Counted from the stretch's first letter, positions 52,575-62,168 are shown. The stretch is DNA of 64,000 nucleotides from an uncultured Peptococcaceae bacterium (GCA_910585405.1 CAJUDO010000016.1:1-64000), one strand, 5' to 3'. Numbers and translations: made by a program. Notes: generated by a model not told the origin, from the letters alone.

Positions 52575-54071
52575 ATGGATCGTCAATTTGCAATTTTTAT
52601 GGTCATTGCACTGTATATGGTTATCATGATTGGTATCGGTTTTTACTATGCACGGCGCAATACCTCTGTTTCCGACTACGTCTTAGGTGGCCGCAGCCTG
52701 AACCCATGGGTTACTGCGCTGAGCGCACAGGCCTCTGATATGAGCGGCTGGCTCTTAACAGGTTTACCGGGGTTGGCCTATTTATCCCTTGCGGGCTTTA
52801 AGGAAGCCGCCTGGACTGCCATCGGTTTAGCAATCGGGACCTTTCTCAACTGGGTTCTCGTCGCAAGACGGCTGCGCAGCTTTACAGAAGTTTCACAAAA
52901 TTCTTTAACATTGCCTGACTATCTGCAAAACCGTTTCCGCGACCGTTCAGCTATTTTAAAAACAGCTACCGCAGCAGCCAGCATTATTTTCTTTTTAATT
53001 TATACATCTTCTATGTTTGTGGCTGGCGCCAAACTATTTTCTACCATCTTTCCCATCAGTTACACCCAGGGCTTGTTGGTAGGCAGTTTAATCATCATTT
53101 CCTATACCTTTTTAGGAGGATTTTTGGCTGTATGTACGACAGATACCGTACAAGGTATTCTCATGTTTATTGCATTGGTTTTTGTACCACTGGCTATCAT
53201 CTCTGTAGCAGGCGGTTTTACTGCCACCTTTACACAGATTGATCCCAGCAACTGGCAGTTATTCCCTACGGGGGACGGCAGCGTATCCTTCCTTCTCATA
53301 GCTTCCTCATTGGCTTGGGGATTGGGGTATTTTGGACAGCCTCACATTTTAGTTCGCTTTATGGCAGTTGCCAAACCGAAAGATATCAAACCTGCCACCA
53401 TCGTTGCTATGGTTTGGGTTATCATCACGTTAGCCGCAGCTGTATTAATCGGGCCTCTGGGACATATTTATCTGTCAGAACCTCTGGCCGAAGGACAGCA
53501 CGAAACTATTTTTATGGTACTCATCAACCAGATGTTCAATCCAGTACTGACCGGTGTTTTCTTATCAGCGATCCTGGCTGCTATCATGTCTACCGCAGCC
53601 TCCCAGCTGCTTGTTGCATCTTCCGCACTGTCCAATGATATCTATCATGGCCTGTTCCATAAACATGCATCAGAAAAAGAAACCATGTTGGTGAGCCGAA
53701 TCTCTGTATTGCTGATTGCCGCCATCGCACTTTTCCTGGGTATGGACCCCAACAGCTCCATCTTTGGTATCGTCAGCTATGCTTGGGCTGGATTGGGCGC
53801 TTCCTTTGGACCTGCCGTGTTCATGTCCCTGTATTGGAAACGGATGACACGCAACGGCGCCATTGCCGGTGTCTGTGTCGGCGCTGTCAGCACCATTTTG
53901 TTCAACTATCTGAAAACCCACGTTGGTGGAATTTTCAGCGTTTATGAATTGTTGCCGGCATTTATTTTGGCCGTCATTGCTATTGTTGTGTTCTCCCTTT
54001 TGGACAAAGCTCCATCTCAGGATATGCTCAACGAATTTGACCAGGCAGTGGCACAATCCAAAGAAAAATAA
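52575..54071 (+). CDS. putP: Sodium/proline symporter
   Basis: A 498-residue SSS-family symporter with about 13 membrane helices. The PutP-type region SDYVLGGRSLNPWVTALSAQ (about 34-53) and the segment SDMSGWLLTGLPGLAY, with residues of the sodium and proline sites, are clear. It imports proline with sodium, for nutrition or osmoprotection. ATG 52575 follows AAGGAGGAG; an upstream in-frame ATG is not supported. No putA is nearby. Confidence 0.93.
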   Translation: MDRQFAIFMVIALYMVIMIGIGFYYARRNTSVSDYVLGGRSLNPWVTALSAQASDMSGWLLTGLPGLAYLSLAGFKEAAWTAIGLAIGTFLNWVLVARRLRSFTEVSQNSLTLPDYLQNRFRDRSAILKTATAAASIIFFLIYTSSMFVAGAKLFSTIFPISYTQGLLVGSLIIISYTFLGGFLAVCTTDTVQGILMFIALVFVPLAIISVAGGFTATFTQIDPSNWQLFPTGDGSVSFLLIASSLAWGLGYFGQPHILVRFMAVAKPKDIKPATIVAMVWVIITLAAAVLIGPLGHIYLSEPLAEGQHETIFMVLINQMFNPVLTGVFLSAILAAIMSTAASQLLVASSALSNDIYHGLFHKHASEKETMLVSRISVLLIAAIALFLGMDPNSSIFGIVSYAWAGLGASFGPAVFMSLYWKRMTRNGAIAGVCVGAVSTILFNYLKTHVGGIFSVYELLPAFILAVIAIVVFSLLDKAPSQDMLNEFDQAVAQSKEK

Positions 54072-54127
54072 CTAGTGTTTGACAAAAATAGCTTACATTT
54101 CACGCAGGCAAAATCGTTCTGCGACAA

Positions 54128-54172
54128 AAAAAGTGCTATGCTGCTCTCTGACAAAGCAACATAGCACTTTTT
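54128..54172. terminator. Terminator of putP
   Basis: AAAAAGTGCTATG (54128-54140) pairs with CATAGCACTTTTT (54160-54172), with an inner TGCT/AGCA pair. It lies between putP and the convergent YebC-like gene and can serve both. Confidence 0.85.
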
Positions 54173-54177
54173 ATTGA

Positions 54178-54732
54178 CTATACAAACCTCTCCAATCGTT
54201 CATCCAAAATCCAAAAATCTGCGCTCAAATTTACAATACTCTCCATAGCAGTGATCTCATCTAACAAACTTAAAATATTGGTGATTACTTCATCATCCCG
54301 CACCGGTATCAAATCCCGCGGCACTAAAACAGTTCCCGCCCACAAAATTGGGATATCCTCCAGATCCAAAATATCGGCAACCTGCTGCAATTTAGCGGAC
54401 TTGGTCACGATTTCCACTAAATCATCATCTCCAAAGCGCACATCATCCGCACCGGCACCGAGACCTTCTAAGACCAAGGTATTCTCATCCAGACCGCTCT
54501 TCCACTTGCTGATCAGAATTTGTCCCCGCGTTTTATATAGCCATTCCACCTTTTCTCCATATTTTCCGCCATAACGCAGAAAACAATCCGCCAACATCTC
54601 TTCATTTGTGTCAGGATGCCCGTAAAAGAGAAAGGAAGTCTGCCCAGGTCCCTGCCCCTGATATAAAGCCAACTCCTGTTCCATGTAATTTCGATAAACA
54701 CAACGTTTTAACCAGTTTGTATAATCTGCCAT
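54178..54732 (-). CDS. YebC/PmpR-like protein lacking the usual N-terminal domain
   Basis: A 184-residue protein that I recognise as a shortened, divergent member of the YebC/PmpR/TACO1 family. YQGQGPGQTSFLFYGHPDTN (about 24-43) matches the YebC YEGYGPGG region. RYGGKYGE matches its GGNLGE motif, and GAGADDVRFGDDDLVEIVT (about 93-111) matches its GAEDV segment. The N-terminal helical domain of about 70 residues (the GHSKW region) is missing, and the first 20 residues differ. Full-length YebC proteins bind DNA or relieve ribosome stalling. ATG 54732 follows GGGGAAAG. The alternative is an unrelated protein with similar short motifs. Confidence 0.65.
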   Translation of the reverse strand: MADYTNWLKRCVYRNYMEQELALYQGQGPGQTSFLFYGHPDTNEEMLADCFLRYGGKYGEKVEWLYKTRGQILISKWKSGLDENTLVLEGLGAGADDVRFGDDDLVEIVTKSAKLQQVADILDLEDIPILWAGTVLVPRDLIPVRDDEVITNILSLLDEITAMESIVNLSADFWILDERLERFV

Positions 54733-54758
54733 AACTTTCCCCTACACTTTTAAAATAT

Positions 54759-55262
54759 CTACTTCACTGTTTCCAGCAGACATGCTTTGCGCCGCCGTGA
54801 TGTGCTGGCCAGACAATCCAACAAAAATACCCGAAATAACACCTTCCATCCAGCCAAAGAGCCAACAAAGCGTAATCCCCATTCCAGACACGGCTGAATC
54901 CAGCGTACTACGCATTGGGCTAAAACAATCCAACACAAGGCAAACTTAAAACAAATCAATCCACCCAGCTGCAAAAATTCCTTGCTGTAATCCCAATAAG
55001 TCAAATGATACCGATGTTTCAGCCACCATCCGCTGCAAAACTCCACTAAAAGAGGTAATATACAACAATTTCCGGAAAAATGCTTGCGGTCATATTTATA
55101 ACTGCCCGCCAATAAAATACCGGCAATCCCATACATAGGTTTCACCGGCCCATAAAGAAAATTGGGCTTTTGAAACCTTCCCGCAGCAAACCAATTATAA
55201 CAGCCCTCCAATATCCACCCCAAAAAACTATAAATCAAAAAACACTGTGCAGTCCGTCGCAA
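54759..55262 (-). CDS. CmpB-type putative ABC transporter membrane protein
   Basis: A 167-residue membrane protein. The N-terminal motif YSFLGWILEGCYN (residues 11-23) followed by GPVKPMYGIAGILL matches the ABC_trans_CmpB family, whose function is unknown despite the name. It starts at TTG 55262 after GGGAG. The family usually has more membrane segments and greater length (about 200), so this one is short. It lies between the trkH pair and the YebC-like gene. Confidence 0.65.
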   Translation of the reverse strand: MRRTAQCFLIYSFLGWILEGCYNWFAAGRFQKPNFLYGPVKPMYGIAGILLAGSYKYDRKHFSGNCCILPLLVEFCSGWWLKHRYHLTYWDYSKEFLQLGGLICFKFALCWIVLAQCVVRWIQPCLEWGLRFVGSLAGWKVLFRVFLLDCLASTSRRRKACLLETVK

Positions 55263-55317
55263 AATGAAAAGCTCCCTTCTCTATCAGTTAGCTTTAGCAT
55301 AAACAACGGCAGAAAAT

Positions 55318-56826
55318 TTATTCCTCCTGCTCTGAAAAAAATTGCAACTTTTTGTACCATAAATGTTGAGATTTACTTGGCCAAAAGATTGCCAGCACTG
55401 TATAAATTTCCAAACGCCCTAACAGCATCAAGGCGCTGAACAACCATTTCGCCAATCTTGGCGCAGAAGAAAAAGATTCCGTAGGTCCCCACAGGCCAAT
55501 CGCTGGGCCCACACCGCCCAAACAAGCCAGAGCGCCTGTGAAGGAGTCCAAAAAATCCACGCCCATACAGCAAACAATAAATGTTGAAAACAAGGTCAAT
55601 GCCACAAAAAGATAGAAAAAGGCCGTCACACTGTGCAGAGTCTGCTCTGTCAATCTTTTTTCACTGGCCTTCAGCGTGCGCACCAAGCGAGGATGCAGGA
55701 ATCGCTGCACCTCTCGCATTGCCTGCTGCACCAAAATAATATGTCTGTCGATTTTAAATCCGCAGGTGGTGGAACCGGCACAGGCACCAGAAAACATCAA
55801 TAAAATTAAAACGACACAGGCTGCTGTCGGCCATTGCTCATAATCACAGCACACAAATCCAGTGGTGGTAATAATCGACAGCACATGGAATGCACTTTGC
55901 CGCAAAGCCGTAAACAAATTCTCCTGATATTCAGGCAACACACTGATTGTCACAAGGAAAACTGCTCCCAGCACGACACCAGTGTATACACAAAATTCTC
56001 TATTTTTCCAAAAATGACGCAGCGAACGGTTGCGGAATGTCATAAACAGCAATGCATAATTGATGCCTGACATATACATAGCCCCCACCATAGCCCACTC
56101 CAGCAATGGACTTTCATAAGAACCGATGCTGCTGTTGCGTGTGGAGAAACCACCGGTAGCCACGATGGAAAAAGCATGGTTCAGCGCATCGAAAGCATCC
56201 ATTTTGCAGCAAAACAACAAAAGAAATGTTATCGCTGTATTAAAAATATACAAAAGCCACAAGCTTCGCGCGCTGTCAGCTATTTTCGGATGCAATTTAT
56301 CTTTCACAGGACCGGCAGTCTCTGCACGGACCATCTGCATAGCTCCCGCGCCCAGATTGGACAGCAAGGCCACAAACAAAACGATAATTCCCATGCCACC
56401 CAGCCAATGGGTCACACTGCGCCACATTAAAATGGCGCGAGGCTGTCCTTCTATATCATCCAGCACAGAAGCGCCCACTGTAGCAAATCCCGACATCGCC
56501 TCAAAAAATGCATCCGCCACAGTATCAAATGTCCCTGCCAGCAGATAGGGACACATTCCCAGAAGAGCAGCAAAAATCCATCCGAAGGTGACAATAGCCG
56601 CCCCATCCCGTACCTGCAAATGTACATTTTTTTTCGCAGGACGCCAACAGAGCATCATCATGATGCCAATCGCCAAAGTAAGCGGCATCATGAACAAAAA
56701 TACGTTAATACATGATTCCCGATAGAAAAGCGCTGTTATAATCGGCAGCACCATACAGCAAGCTACAATGATCAGCAGCTCACCCACTGTATACCATACA
56801 ACATTTCCCTTCCGCGCTCTTCCCAT
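55318..56826 (-). CDS. trkH: Trk-type potassium transporter membrane subunit, copy 1
   Basis: A 502-residue membrane protein of the TrkH/KtrB family. Four pore-loop filters are visible: TVGASVLDD (about 111), ATGGFSTRN (about 222), TTTGFVCCD (about 322) and LGGVGPAIG (about 437). Glycines at the filter are conserved. It is the third gene of the trkA-trkH-trkH operon, and its start overlaps the previous stop (TAATG). Similarity along its length to the neighbour indicates tandem duplication. Confidence 0.93.
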   Translation of the reverse strand: MGRARKGNVVWYTVGELLIIVACCMVLPIITALFYRESCINVFLFMMPLTLAIGIMMMLCWRPAKKNVHLQVRDGAAIVTFGWIFAALLGMCPYLLAGTFDTVADAFFEAMSGFATVGASVLDDIEGQPRAILMWRSVTHWLGGMGIIVLFVALLSNLGAGAMQMVRAETAGPVKDKLHPKIADSARSLWLLYIFNTAITFLLLFCCKMDAFDALNHAFSIVATGGFSTRNSSIGSYESPLLEWAMVGAMYMSGINYALLFMTFRNRSLRHFWKNREFCVYTGVVLGAVFLVTISVLPEYQENLFTALRQSAFHVLSIITTTGFVCCDYEQWPTAACVVLILLMFSGACAGSTTCGFKIDRHIILVQQAMREVQRFLHPRLVRTLKASEKRLTEQTLHSVTAFFYLFVALTLFSTFIVCCMGVDFLDSFTGALACLGGVGPAIGLWGPTESFSSAPRLAKWLFSALMLLGRLEIYTVLAIFWPSKSQHLWYKKLQFFSEQEE

Positions 56827-58355
56827 TATTCTTCCCTCACCATCGGCTCAAAAAATGCATCCTCTTCCAACGTTTCCACTACATCCGTCTCATCCTGATA
56901 CTGCCGTTTTGTAGGCAACGGCAAAAACAGTACCAATACCGTATACAATTCTAACCGACCAATCAACATTAAAAAACTCAAAATCCATTTTGCCAACATA
57001 GGAGCGGAAGAAAAAGATTCTGTCGGCCCCCACTGACCCCAAGCAGGTCCTACACCGCCCAGACAGCTCATCACAGCAGTCAGAGAATCCAAAAACTCCC
57101 CGCCGCACAGACAAACCAAATATGTGGCAATCAGCACCAAAACCAAATAAATATAGAAAAATGTCATCACACTGAGTACCACATCATCATCCAACAATTG
57201 ATTATTGGATTTTAACCGCGTCACCATACGGGGATGCAAAAACCGCCGAATTTCCTGTACTGCTTTCTTGGCCAAAATGACATGACGGTCAATTTTAATC
57301 CCACCAGTGGTAGAACCAGCACAGGCACCACAAAGCATTAATAGCATCAAGAGCATCTGAGCCGGCATCGCCCACTGCTCAAAATCACAGGTAATAAACC
57401 CTGTAGTAGAGAGAATGGATACCACCTGAAAGGCTGCATAACGGAAAGCCACCAGCCAGTGATAGCCATAGTCCGGCGCGATAAACCAAACCACCGCCAA
57501 TGTAAAAAACAAGGCTACACAGACATATACCCGAAATTCTAAGCTTTGTAAAAAGCATTTCAAATTTTTGTTGCGCCAAGCATAAAAATAAAGAGAATAG
57601 TTGACCCCTGCCAAAAACATAGCAATCACAGTAACCCAATCCACCACAGCACTGTCATAGTAGCCCAGACTGGCATTTTTCGTAGAAAAACCCCCGGTAG
57701 AAATCACAGAAAAACCGTGATTCAATGCATCAAAGAGATTCAAACCCGCCAAAAGATAGAGCACAATCACAATCACAGTATTGGCCATATAAATGCACCA
57801 CAGACTGCGCGCGGTCTCACTGATTTGGGGCCGCAGCTTGCCCTTTACCGGTCCAGAACTTTCTGCGCGGAAAATTTGCATCGCACCTACACCATGTCCA
57901 GCCAGCAGAGCCACAAACAACACCATAATGCCCATACCGCCCAGCCAATGGGTAAGACTGCGCCACATCAAGACGCAGCGGGCTGTCCCTTCTATATCAT
58001 CCAAGACCGAAGCGCCTACCGTAGTCAGACCGGACATCGTCTCAAAAAACGCATCGGTTACCGTGTGAAAGGTTCCCGTCCAAAGATAAGGAATCATGGC
58101 AGCCAACGTCACCACAAGCCAACCGTAGGCCACCAGTGCGTAATTCTCCCGTAAAGAAATATGTTTCTGCCACCGTGTTGGACGCAGCCCAAAATAGAGC
58201 ACACCACCTGCAGCAGACACCATCGCCGCAGTCAGCAAAAAAGCCAGATAGGCATCCTCATGATAATACATCCCCACTGCGGCGGGAATGAACATACTGC
58301 AGCCGATAATAATCAACAATTTTCCGATTCTGCTCCAAACATAACTCTTCTGCAT
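56826..58355 (-). CDS. trkH: Trk-type potassium transporter membrane subunit, copy 2
   Basis: A 509-residue TrkH paralogue with the same four filters: TVGASVLDD, STGGFSTKN, STTGFITCD and LGGVGPAWG. It has a longer acidic cytoplasmic tail (TDVVETLEEDAFFEP) than copy 1. It begins 3 nt after trkA, with GAGGTG as ribosome binding site. With TrkA it would form a gated K+ uptake system. Confidence 0.93.
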   Translation of the reverse strand: MQKSYVWSRIGKLLIIIGCSMFIPAAVGMYYHEDAYLAFLLTAAMVSAAGGVLYFGLRPTRWQKHISLRENYALVAYGWLVVTLAAMIPYLWTGTFHTVTDAFFETMSGLTTVGASVLDDIEGTARCVLMWRSLTHWLGGMGIMVLFVALLAGHGVGAMQIFRAESSGPVKGKLRPQISETARSLWCIYMANTVIVIVLYLLAGLNLFDALNHGFSVISTGGFSTKNASLGYYDSAVVDWVTVIAMFLAGVNYSLYFYAWRNKNLKCFLQSLEFRVYVCVALFFTLAVVWFIAPDYGYHWLVAFRYAAFQVVSILSTTGFITCDFEQWAMPAQMLLMLLMLCGACAGSTTGGIKIDRHVILAKKAVQEIRRFLHPRMVTRLKSNNQLLDDDVVLSVMTFFYIYLVLVLIATYLVCLCGGEFLDSLTAVMSCLGGVGPAWGQWGPTESFSSAPMLAKWILSFLMLIGRLELYTVLVLFLPLPTKRQYQDETDVVETLEEDAFFEPMVREE

Positions 58356-58358
58356 TGC

Positions 58359-59705
58359 TTACACCTCTAGTCGCAGAAAATACTCAACCTTCCGCACTGC
58401 CGCCGCAGCTGCAAAAATAATGATGCGATCTCCCGGCAGCAACACATCATTCCCGGAAGGAATCATCGCATCGTTATCGCGAAACCGTGCGCCAATCAAA
58501 ATCCCTTTGGGCAAACCCAGCTCCTTAATAGGCCGGTTGATCAACCGCTTCATTCTGCTGTTCACAATAATTTCATAAACCTCAGCAGAGCCCTTCTCCA
58601 GGACACTGATGGATAAAAACTCACTGTTGCGCACAAACCGCAGCACCGCTTCCGCCGTCAGAAGCCGCGGACTGATAGCAACATCAATCCCCACCGCCTC
58701 AATCAGCGGCAAATAATCAGAACGGCGCACCTGGGCAATGGTACGCCCTGCACCCAAACGCTTTGCCATCAAGGAAACCAAGATATTCAGCTTATCATCC
58801 TCCGTCAAAGCTACAAAAAGATCCGACTCCTGCACCCCTTCGTCCTGCAGCAAATCAATATCACTGCCATCGCCGTTCAAAATAATCGCTTCATTTAGCT
58901 GCCCCGCTAAAAATTTGCAATGCTTATAATCCTTCTCGATAATCTTAACCTCAAGCCCCCGTTTTTCCAGAAGCTGCGTCAAATAAAAAGCGACACGGCT
59001 GCCGCCGACCAACATGACCGAATGAATCGTCTGTCTGTGAAACCCTAAATATTTTTCAATTTCCCGCATCTGGTCCGTGCGTCCAATCAAGAAGACCCGA
59101 TCCCCCAATAAAATCTGGTCATCCCCACGGGGAATAATCAGCGTGTCCTCCCGCAAGATTGCCGCCACCAGAAAATGATATTGACCATGAATCTCCTTCA
59201 ACGCACAGTTGACAACAGGATTTCCTTTCTCTATACGCAGTTCCAGCAAGGTAATCTTGCCCTTGGCATAATAATTTACATCTACCGCTTCCGGCACCGA
59301 AATAATTTTGGCAATTTCCGCAGCGGCAACCCGTTCCGGATTGATCAACAAATCTACATTTAAGGCTGGATTGGAGGAGAGCTTGTTGTTGCGGTTATAT
59401 TCCGGCTTGCGCACACGGGCAACGGTCTTTTTTACGCCATACTGTCCCGCCAGCATACAAGACAGCATATTCAGCTCATCGTTCTCAGTCACTGCAATCA
59501 GCAAGTCCGCCTTCTCTATCTCGATGCTTTCTAATAAACGGGAATCCGCCCCATTGCCCAACAGCGCCTGCACATCCAAATTTTCTTCTACCACCTGCTG
59601 CCGTTCCTCATCCTTTTCGATGACAAACACATCATGCCCTTCCTGTGACAATGTTTCCGCTATGTTATAACCGATTTTTCCGGCTCCTATAATCACTGCC
59701 CGCAT
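58359..59705 (-). CDS. trkA: Trk potassium uptake regulatory subunit TrkA
   Basis: A 448-residue peripheral membrane-associated regulator. It has two tandem RCK units. The first NAD-binding site is VIIGAGKIGYNIAETLSQEG (residues 4-23) and the second is VMLVGGSRVAFYLTQLLEKR near residue 225. Each is followed by a TrkA_C domain. Nucleotide binding gates the TrkH channel. ATG 59705 follows AGGAG at 9 nt; the TTG at 59714 is too close. It heads the operon. Confidence 0.94.
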   Translation of the reverse strand: MRAVIIGAGKIGYNIAETLSQEGHDVFVIEKDEERQQVVEENLDVQALLGNGADSRLLESIEIEKADLLIAVTENDELNMLSCMLAGQYGVKKTVARVRKPEYNRNNKLSSNPALNVDLLINPERVAAAEIAKIISVPEAVDVNYYAKGKITLLELRIEKGNPVVNCALKEIHGQYHFLVAAILREDTLIIPRGDDQILLGDRVFLIGRTDQMREIEKYLGFHRQTIHSVMLVGGSRVAFYLTQLLEKRGLEVKIIEKDYKHCKFLAGQLNEAIILNGDGSDIDLLQDEGVQESDLFVALTEDDKLNILVSLMAKRLGAGRTIAQVRRSDYLPLIEAVGIDVAISPRLLTAEAVLRFVRNSEFLSISVLEKGSAEVYEIIVNSRMKRLINRPIKELGLPKGILIGARFRDNDAMIPSGNDVLLPGDRIIIFAAAAAVRKVEYFLRLEV

Positions 59706-59754
59706 CCTTCTCAACTCCTGACTCTTTTTCCTGCAATCAAATGCAGTTTGTTAT

Positions 59755-59782
59755 ATTATACCACCAGAAAAAACAGTTGCAA
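59755..59782 (-). promoter_or_regulatory. Promoter of the trkA operon
   Basis: On the minus strand, -10 TATAAT (59755-59760) and -35 TTGCAA (59777-59782) are 16 bp apart, about 50 nt before the trkA start. Confidence 0.65.
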
Positions 59783-59804
59783 CAAAATATCCGTTGTATA
59801 AAAA

Positions 59805-59832
59805 TTAGAGAGGCATCTCTCTGCCTCTCTAA
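59805..59832 (-). terminator. Terminator of the second lysR gene
   Basis: TTAGAGAGGCA (59805-59815) pairs with TGCCTCTCTAA (59822-59832) around a 6-nt loop. On the minus strand TTTTTATAC follows. Confidence 0.85.
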
Positions 59833-59870
59833 AAGATAGTTTTCCCACTGTATCCTATTTTAATTCCGCT

Positions 59871-60815
59871 TTATCTGCTTTGGTCCTTTTTTTGCATTTC
59901 CGCATAAAACTTCTTTAATACTTCCAAAAAGCAGGTTTCCACTGTACTGAACTTCCGTTTTTTTTGGGTAATCAACACATGCATGGTGCGGACCTGTACA
60001 TCCACCAACCCCACTCTGTGAATCAAACCCGACGTCACATAAGGATCCTCCCTGCCGGCAAAGGAACTGGCCATTACCGCCACACCCAAATTTGCAGCAA
60101 TCGCCTGCTTTACGCTGTCCTTGTCCTGAAAGGAGATAATACTGTTGGGACAGATCTCATCCTCTCCCAGGATCATGCAATTTTCCTCATAATTGTGCTC
60201 CTGCTGAATAATCCACGGATATGCATAGGCTTCCTCTACTTCCACTTCCTTTTCCAAAGCCAACGGACTCTCAGAACCCGTATATAACATGAAATCTTCT
60301 ACCAATAGCTGTTCTGCATCAAAATTGCGCATACCCAAACTGGACTGCAGCGTTTTCAGCTTATCCACACCCACAAAAGAAGTCACGCTGATGGTGGAAA
60401 TCCCCGCCAATAAGGACGTCATGCTTTTATCCGGCAAAGTTTCCTTTACATGCACCGTGATTCCAGGATAAGCCTGCTTACAGGCAATAATCACCCGAGG
60501 CATAATGGTACTGCAAATGGTGGACGAAGCGTCCACATAGACATCACCGTTAATATAATCAGGACTCTCATTGGAATTGCGGATATGCTCCACCTCATTT
60601 AAAATCACATCCACCGAGCCCATCAATTTTTCGCCGTCCTCCGTCAATTCCACGCCCTGATTAGAACGACGAAACACCTTATATCCTACTTCCTCCTCAA
60701 AATTATGAATGGCATTGCTAATCGTAGGCTGTGTCAAAAACAGCTGCTTTGCCGCTTTTGAAATGGAACGGCACTGCGCCACTGCCTTAATATAACGAAA
60801 CTGCTCTAAATTCAT
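59871..60815 (-). CDS. LysR-family regulator of unknown target
   Basis: A 314-residue LysR-type regulator, starting MNLEQFRYIKAVAQCRSISK with QPTISNAIHNFEEEVG in the recognition helix region, then a substrate-binding domain. I chose ATG 60815 because it gives the standard LysR start and follows GGGGTGGAG. No divergent gene is adjacent, so the target is unknown. It differs from the LysR at 33475 in sequence and is not a recent duplicate. Confidence 0.9.
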   Translation of the reverse strand: MNLEQFRYIKAVAQCRSISKAAKQLFLTQPTISNAIHNFEEEVGYKVFRRSNQGVELTEDGEKLMGSVDVILNEVEHIRNSNESPDYINGDVYVDASSTICSTIMPRVIIACKQAYPGITVHVKETLPDKSMTSLLAGISTISVTSFVGVDKLKTLQSSLGMRNFDAEQLLVEDFMLYTGSESPLALEKEVEVEEAYAYPWIIQQEHNYEENCMILGEDEICPNSIISFQDKDSVKQAIAANLGVAVMASSFAGREDPYVTSGLIHRVGLVDVQVRTMHVLITQKKRKFSTVETCFLEVLKKFYAEMQKKDQSR

Positions 60816-61134
60816 CTTCTCCACCCCAACCACTTTGACAATTTTTTATCTTTTCTATCATACGCTCTTGTTTCATCCATACTTATATTTCATCTGCTCA
60901 AGATACCGCAGTCAGTTTATCTTTGTCTCCCTGTAGTGATCTGCTCAGCACACACTTTGCAAAAAACATGTGCCGCGCCCAACCTTTTATATTGATTCAC
61001 TTTTGTAATCAGTATATCACAAATTTCGTGAAAAAAGTAGCATTCTCTAAAAAAAATGATTTTTTATCATGAATCACTACATAGCATACAAACAATCTAC
61101 AGGCCGTCACTTTTTGTAAATTTGCCCATAAAAA
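60816..61134. other. Gene-free stretch between lysR and ribU
   Basis: AT-rich, with no convincing gene. A short frame on the plus strand has no ribosome binding site. It should hold the lysR promoter, which I could not fix. Confidence 0.4.
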
Positions 61135-61165
61135 ATCCCATCTCCGTAAACAACAAAGATGGGAT
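61135..61165 (-). terminator. Terminator of ribU
   Basis: ATCCCATCT (61135-61143) pairs with AGATGGGAT (61157-61165). On the minus strand TTTTTATGG follows. Confidence 0.8.
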
Positions 61166-61182
61166 AGCATTTTCTTATGGGA

Positions 61183-61821
61183 TTACTGTTCTAACTGCCG
61201 ACCCAGTTTGCGATAGAGCAAAAAGGTCAGAGCACTGATGATAATGCCCTTCAGCAAATTGAACGGCGCTACTGCAAATAAGATAAATGTTTTTAAATCC
61301 ACAATGGCAGGATTCAGTGCATTGCCCATCTGAATAAAAAATTCCAACGGCTGACCGAACACTGTAGCATATACCGGCAGTAAAATGAAATAATTGATTA
61401 CCGAGCCCAACAGCACCATACACACAATACCTGCAGCCATGCCCAGCAGCATACCCTTTATATTGCGTTGTCTGCGGTAAATCCACGCTGCCGGCACTAC
61501 AAAGGAGCAACCAATGAGAAAATTGGCAAATTCCCCTACGCCGCCGGTAATCGTGCCGTTTAACACAAAGTTTAATAAAATTTTAATGAGCTCAATCATT
61601 GCGCCCGCCGCAGGTCCCATGGACAACGCGCCTACCATCACAGCCAGTTCGCTCAAATCCAGCTTATAAAAGCTTGGCGCAAACCACAGCGGCGCTTCAA
61701 ACAACATCAGCACGCCGGCCACCGCCGCCAGCAACGCAATTTTGGTGAGCGTACTCAACGCCATTTTCTTTCCAGTACTTTTCTGCTGCATCATTCCTGC
61801 TTTTCTTTCGATCTGTTCCAT
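61183..61821 (-). CDS. ribU: Riboflavin ECF transporter substrate-binding subunit RibU
   Basis: A 212-residue S component of an energy-coupling factor transporter with about six membrane helices. The region LFEAPLWFAPSFYKLDLSEL (about 40-59) is the riboflavin-type S-component signature. It captures riboflavin for the shared EcfAA'T module, which is not in this window. ATG 61821 follows GGGAGGG. The FMN riboswitch directly upstream supports the substrate. Confidence 0.93.
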   Translation of the reverse strand: MEQIERKAGMMQQKSTGKKMALSTLTKIALLAAVAGVLMLFEAPLWFAPSFYKLDLSELAVMVGALSMGPAAGAMIELIKILLNFVLNGTITGGVGEFANFLIGCSFVVPAAWIYRRQRNIKGMLLGMAAGIVCMVLLGSVINYFILLPVYATVFGQPLEFFIQMGNALNPAIVDLKTFILFAVAPFNLLKGIIISALTFLLYRKLGRQLEQ

Positions 61822-61892
61822 GTCAGATCCCTCCCGTGTTTAGATTTTGCTGAAGTTTTTCTCACACATAAACTCTGTGCGCATAAGAAAAA

Positions 61893-61912
61893 CCTCTGAA
61901 AATCTTCAGAGG
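61893..61912 (-). terminator. Terminator in the riboswitch expression platform
   Basis: CCTCTGAA (61893-61900) pairs with TTCAGAGG (61905-61912), followed on the minus strand by TTTTTC. It lies between the FMN aptamer and ribU, so FMN binding should favour premature termination. Confidence 0.8.
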
Positions 61913-61962
61913 CTTGAAACTGCACCGTATTGCCAGAATATCAAATATCCCGCATATCTATG

Positions 61963-62078
61963 CATCTTCTACCATCCAGACTATACTGTCGGTGCTGGAA
62001 TCACACCAGCTCAACCCTTTTCTAAAGGCTCGCGGACTTTTACCGCCGGTAGGGAATCTCACCCTGCCCCGAAGACTA
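61963..62078 (-). ncRNA. FMN riboswitch (RFN element)
   Basis: On the minus strand the conserved blocks appear in order: CTTCGGGGCAGGGTGAGATT, CCCTACCGGCGGTAAAAGTC, CGCGAGCC, TGGTGTGATTCCAGCACCGA and GGATGGTAGAAGA. The two ends form P1. It binds FMN and represses ribU when flavin is plentiful. It lies 142 nt upstream of the ribU start. Confidence 0.95.
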
Positions 62079-62091
62079 TGTTTATGCTATA

Positions 62092-62120
62092 AACATAGTA
62101 CATCTTACAGAACTTGTAAA
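62092..62120 (-). promoter_or_regulatory. Promoter of the ribU riboswitch transcript
   Basis: On the minus strand, -35 TTTACA (62115-62120) and -10 TATGTT (62092-62097) are 17 bp apart. An 11-bp perfect inverted repeat (62075-62085 with 62089-62099) spans the -10 and the predicted start of the transcript. Confidence 0.6.
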
Positions 62121-62168
62121 GTATTTTTCGCAAAAATATGATTCTTTTGACGCATGTATACAAAATCA

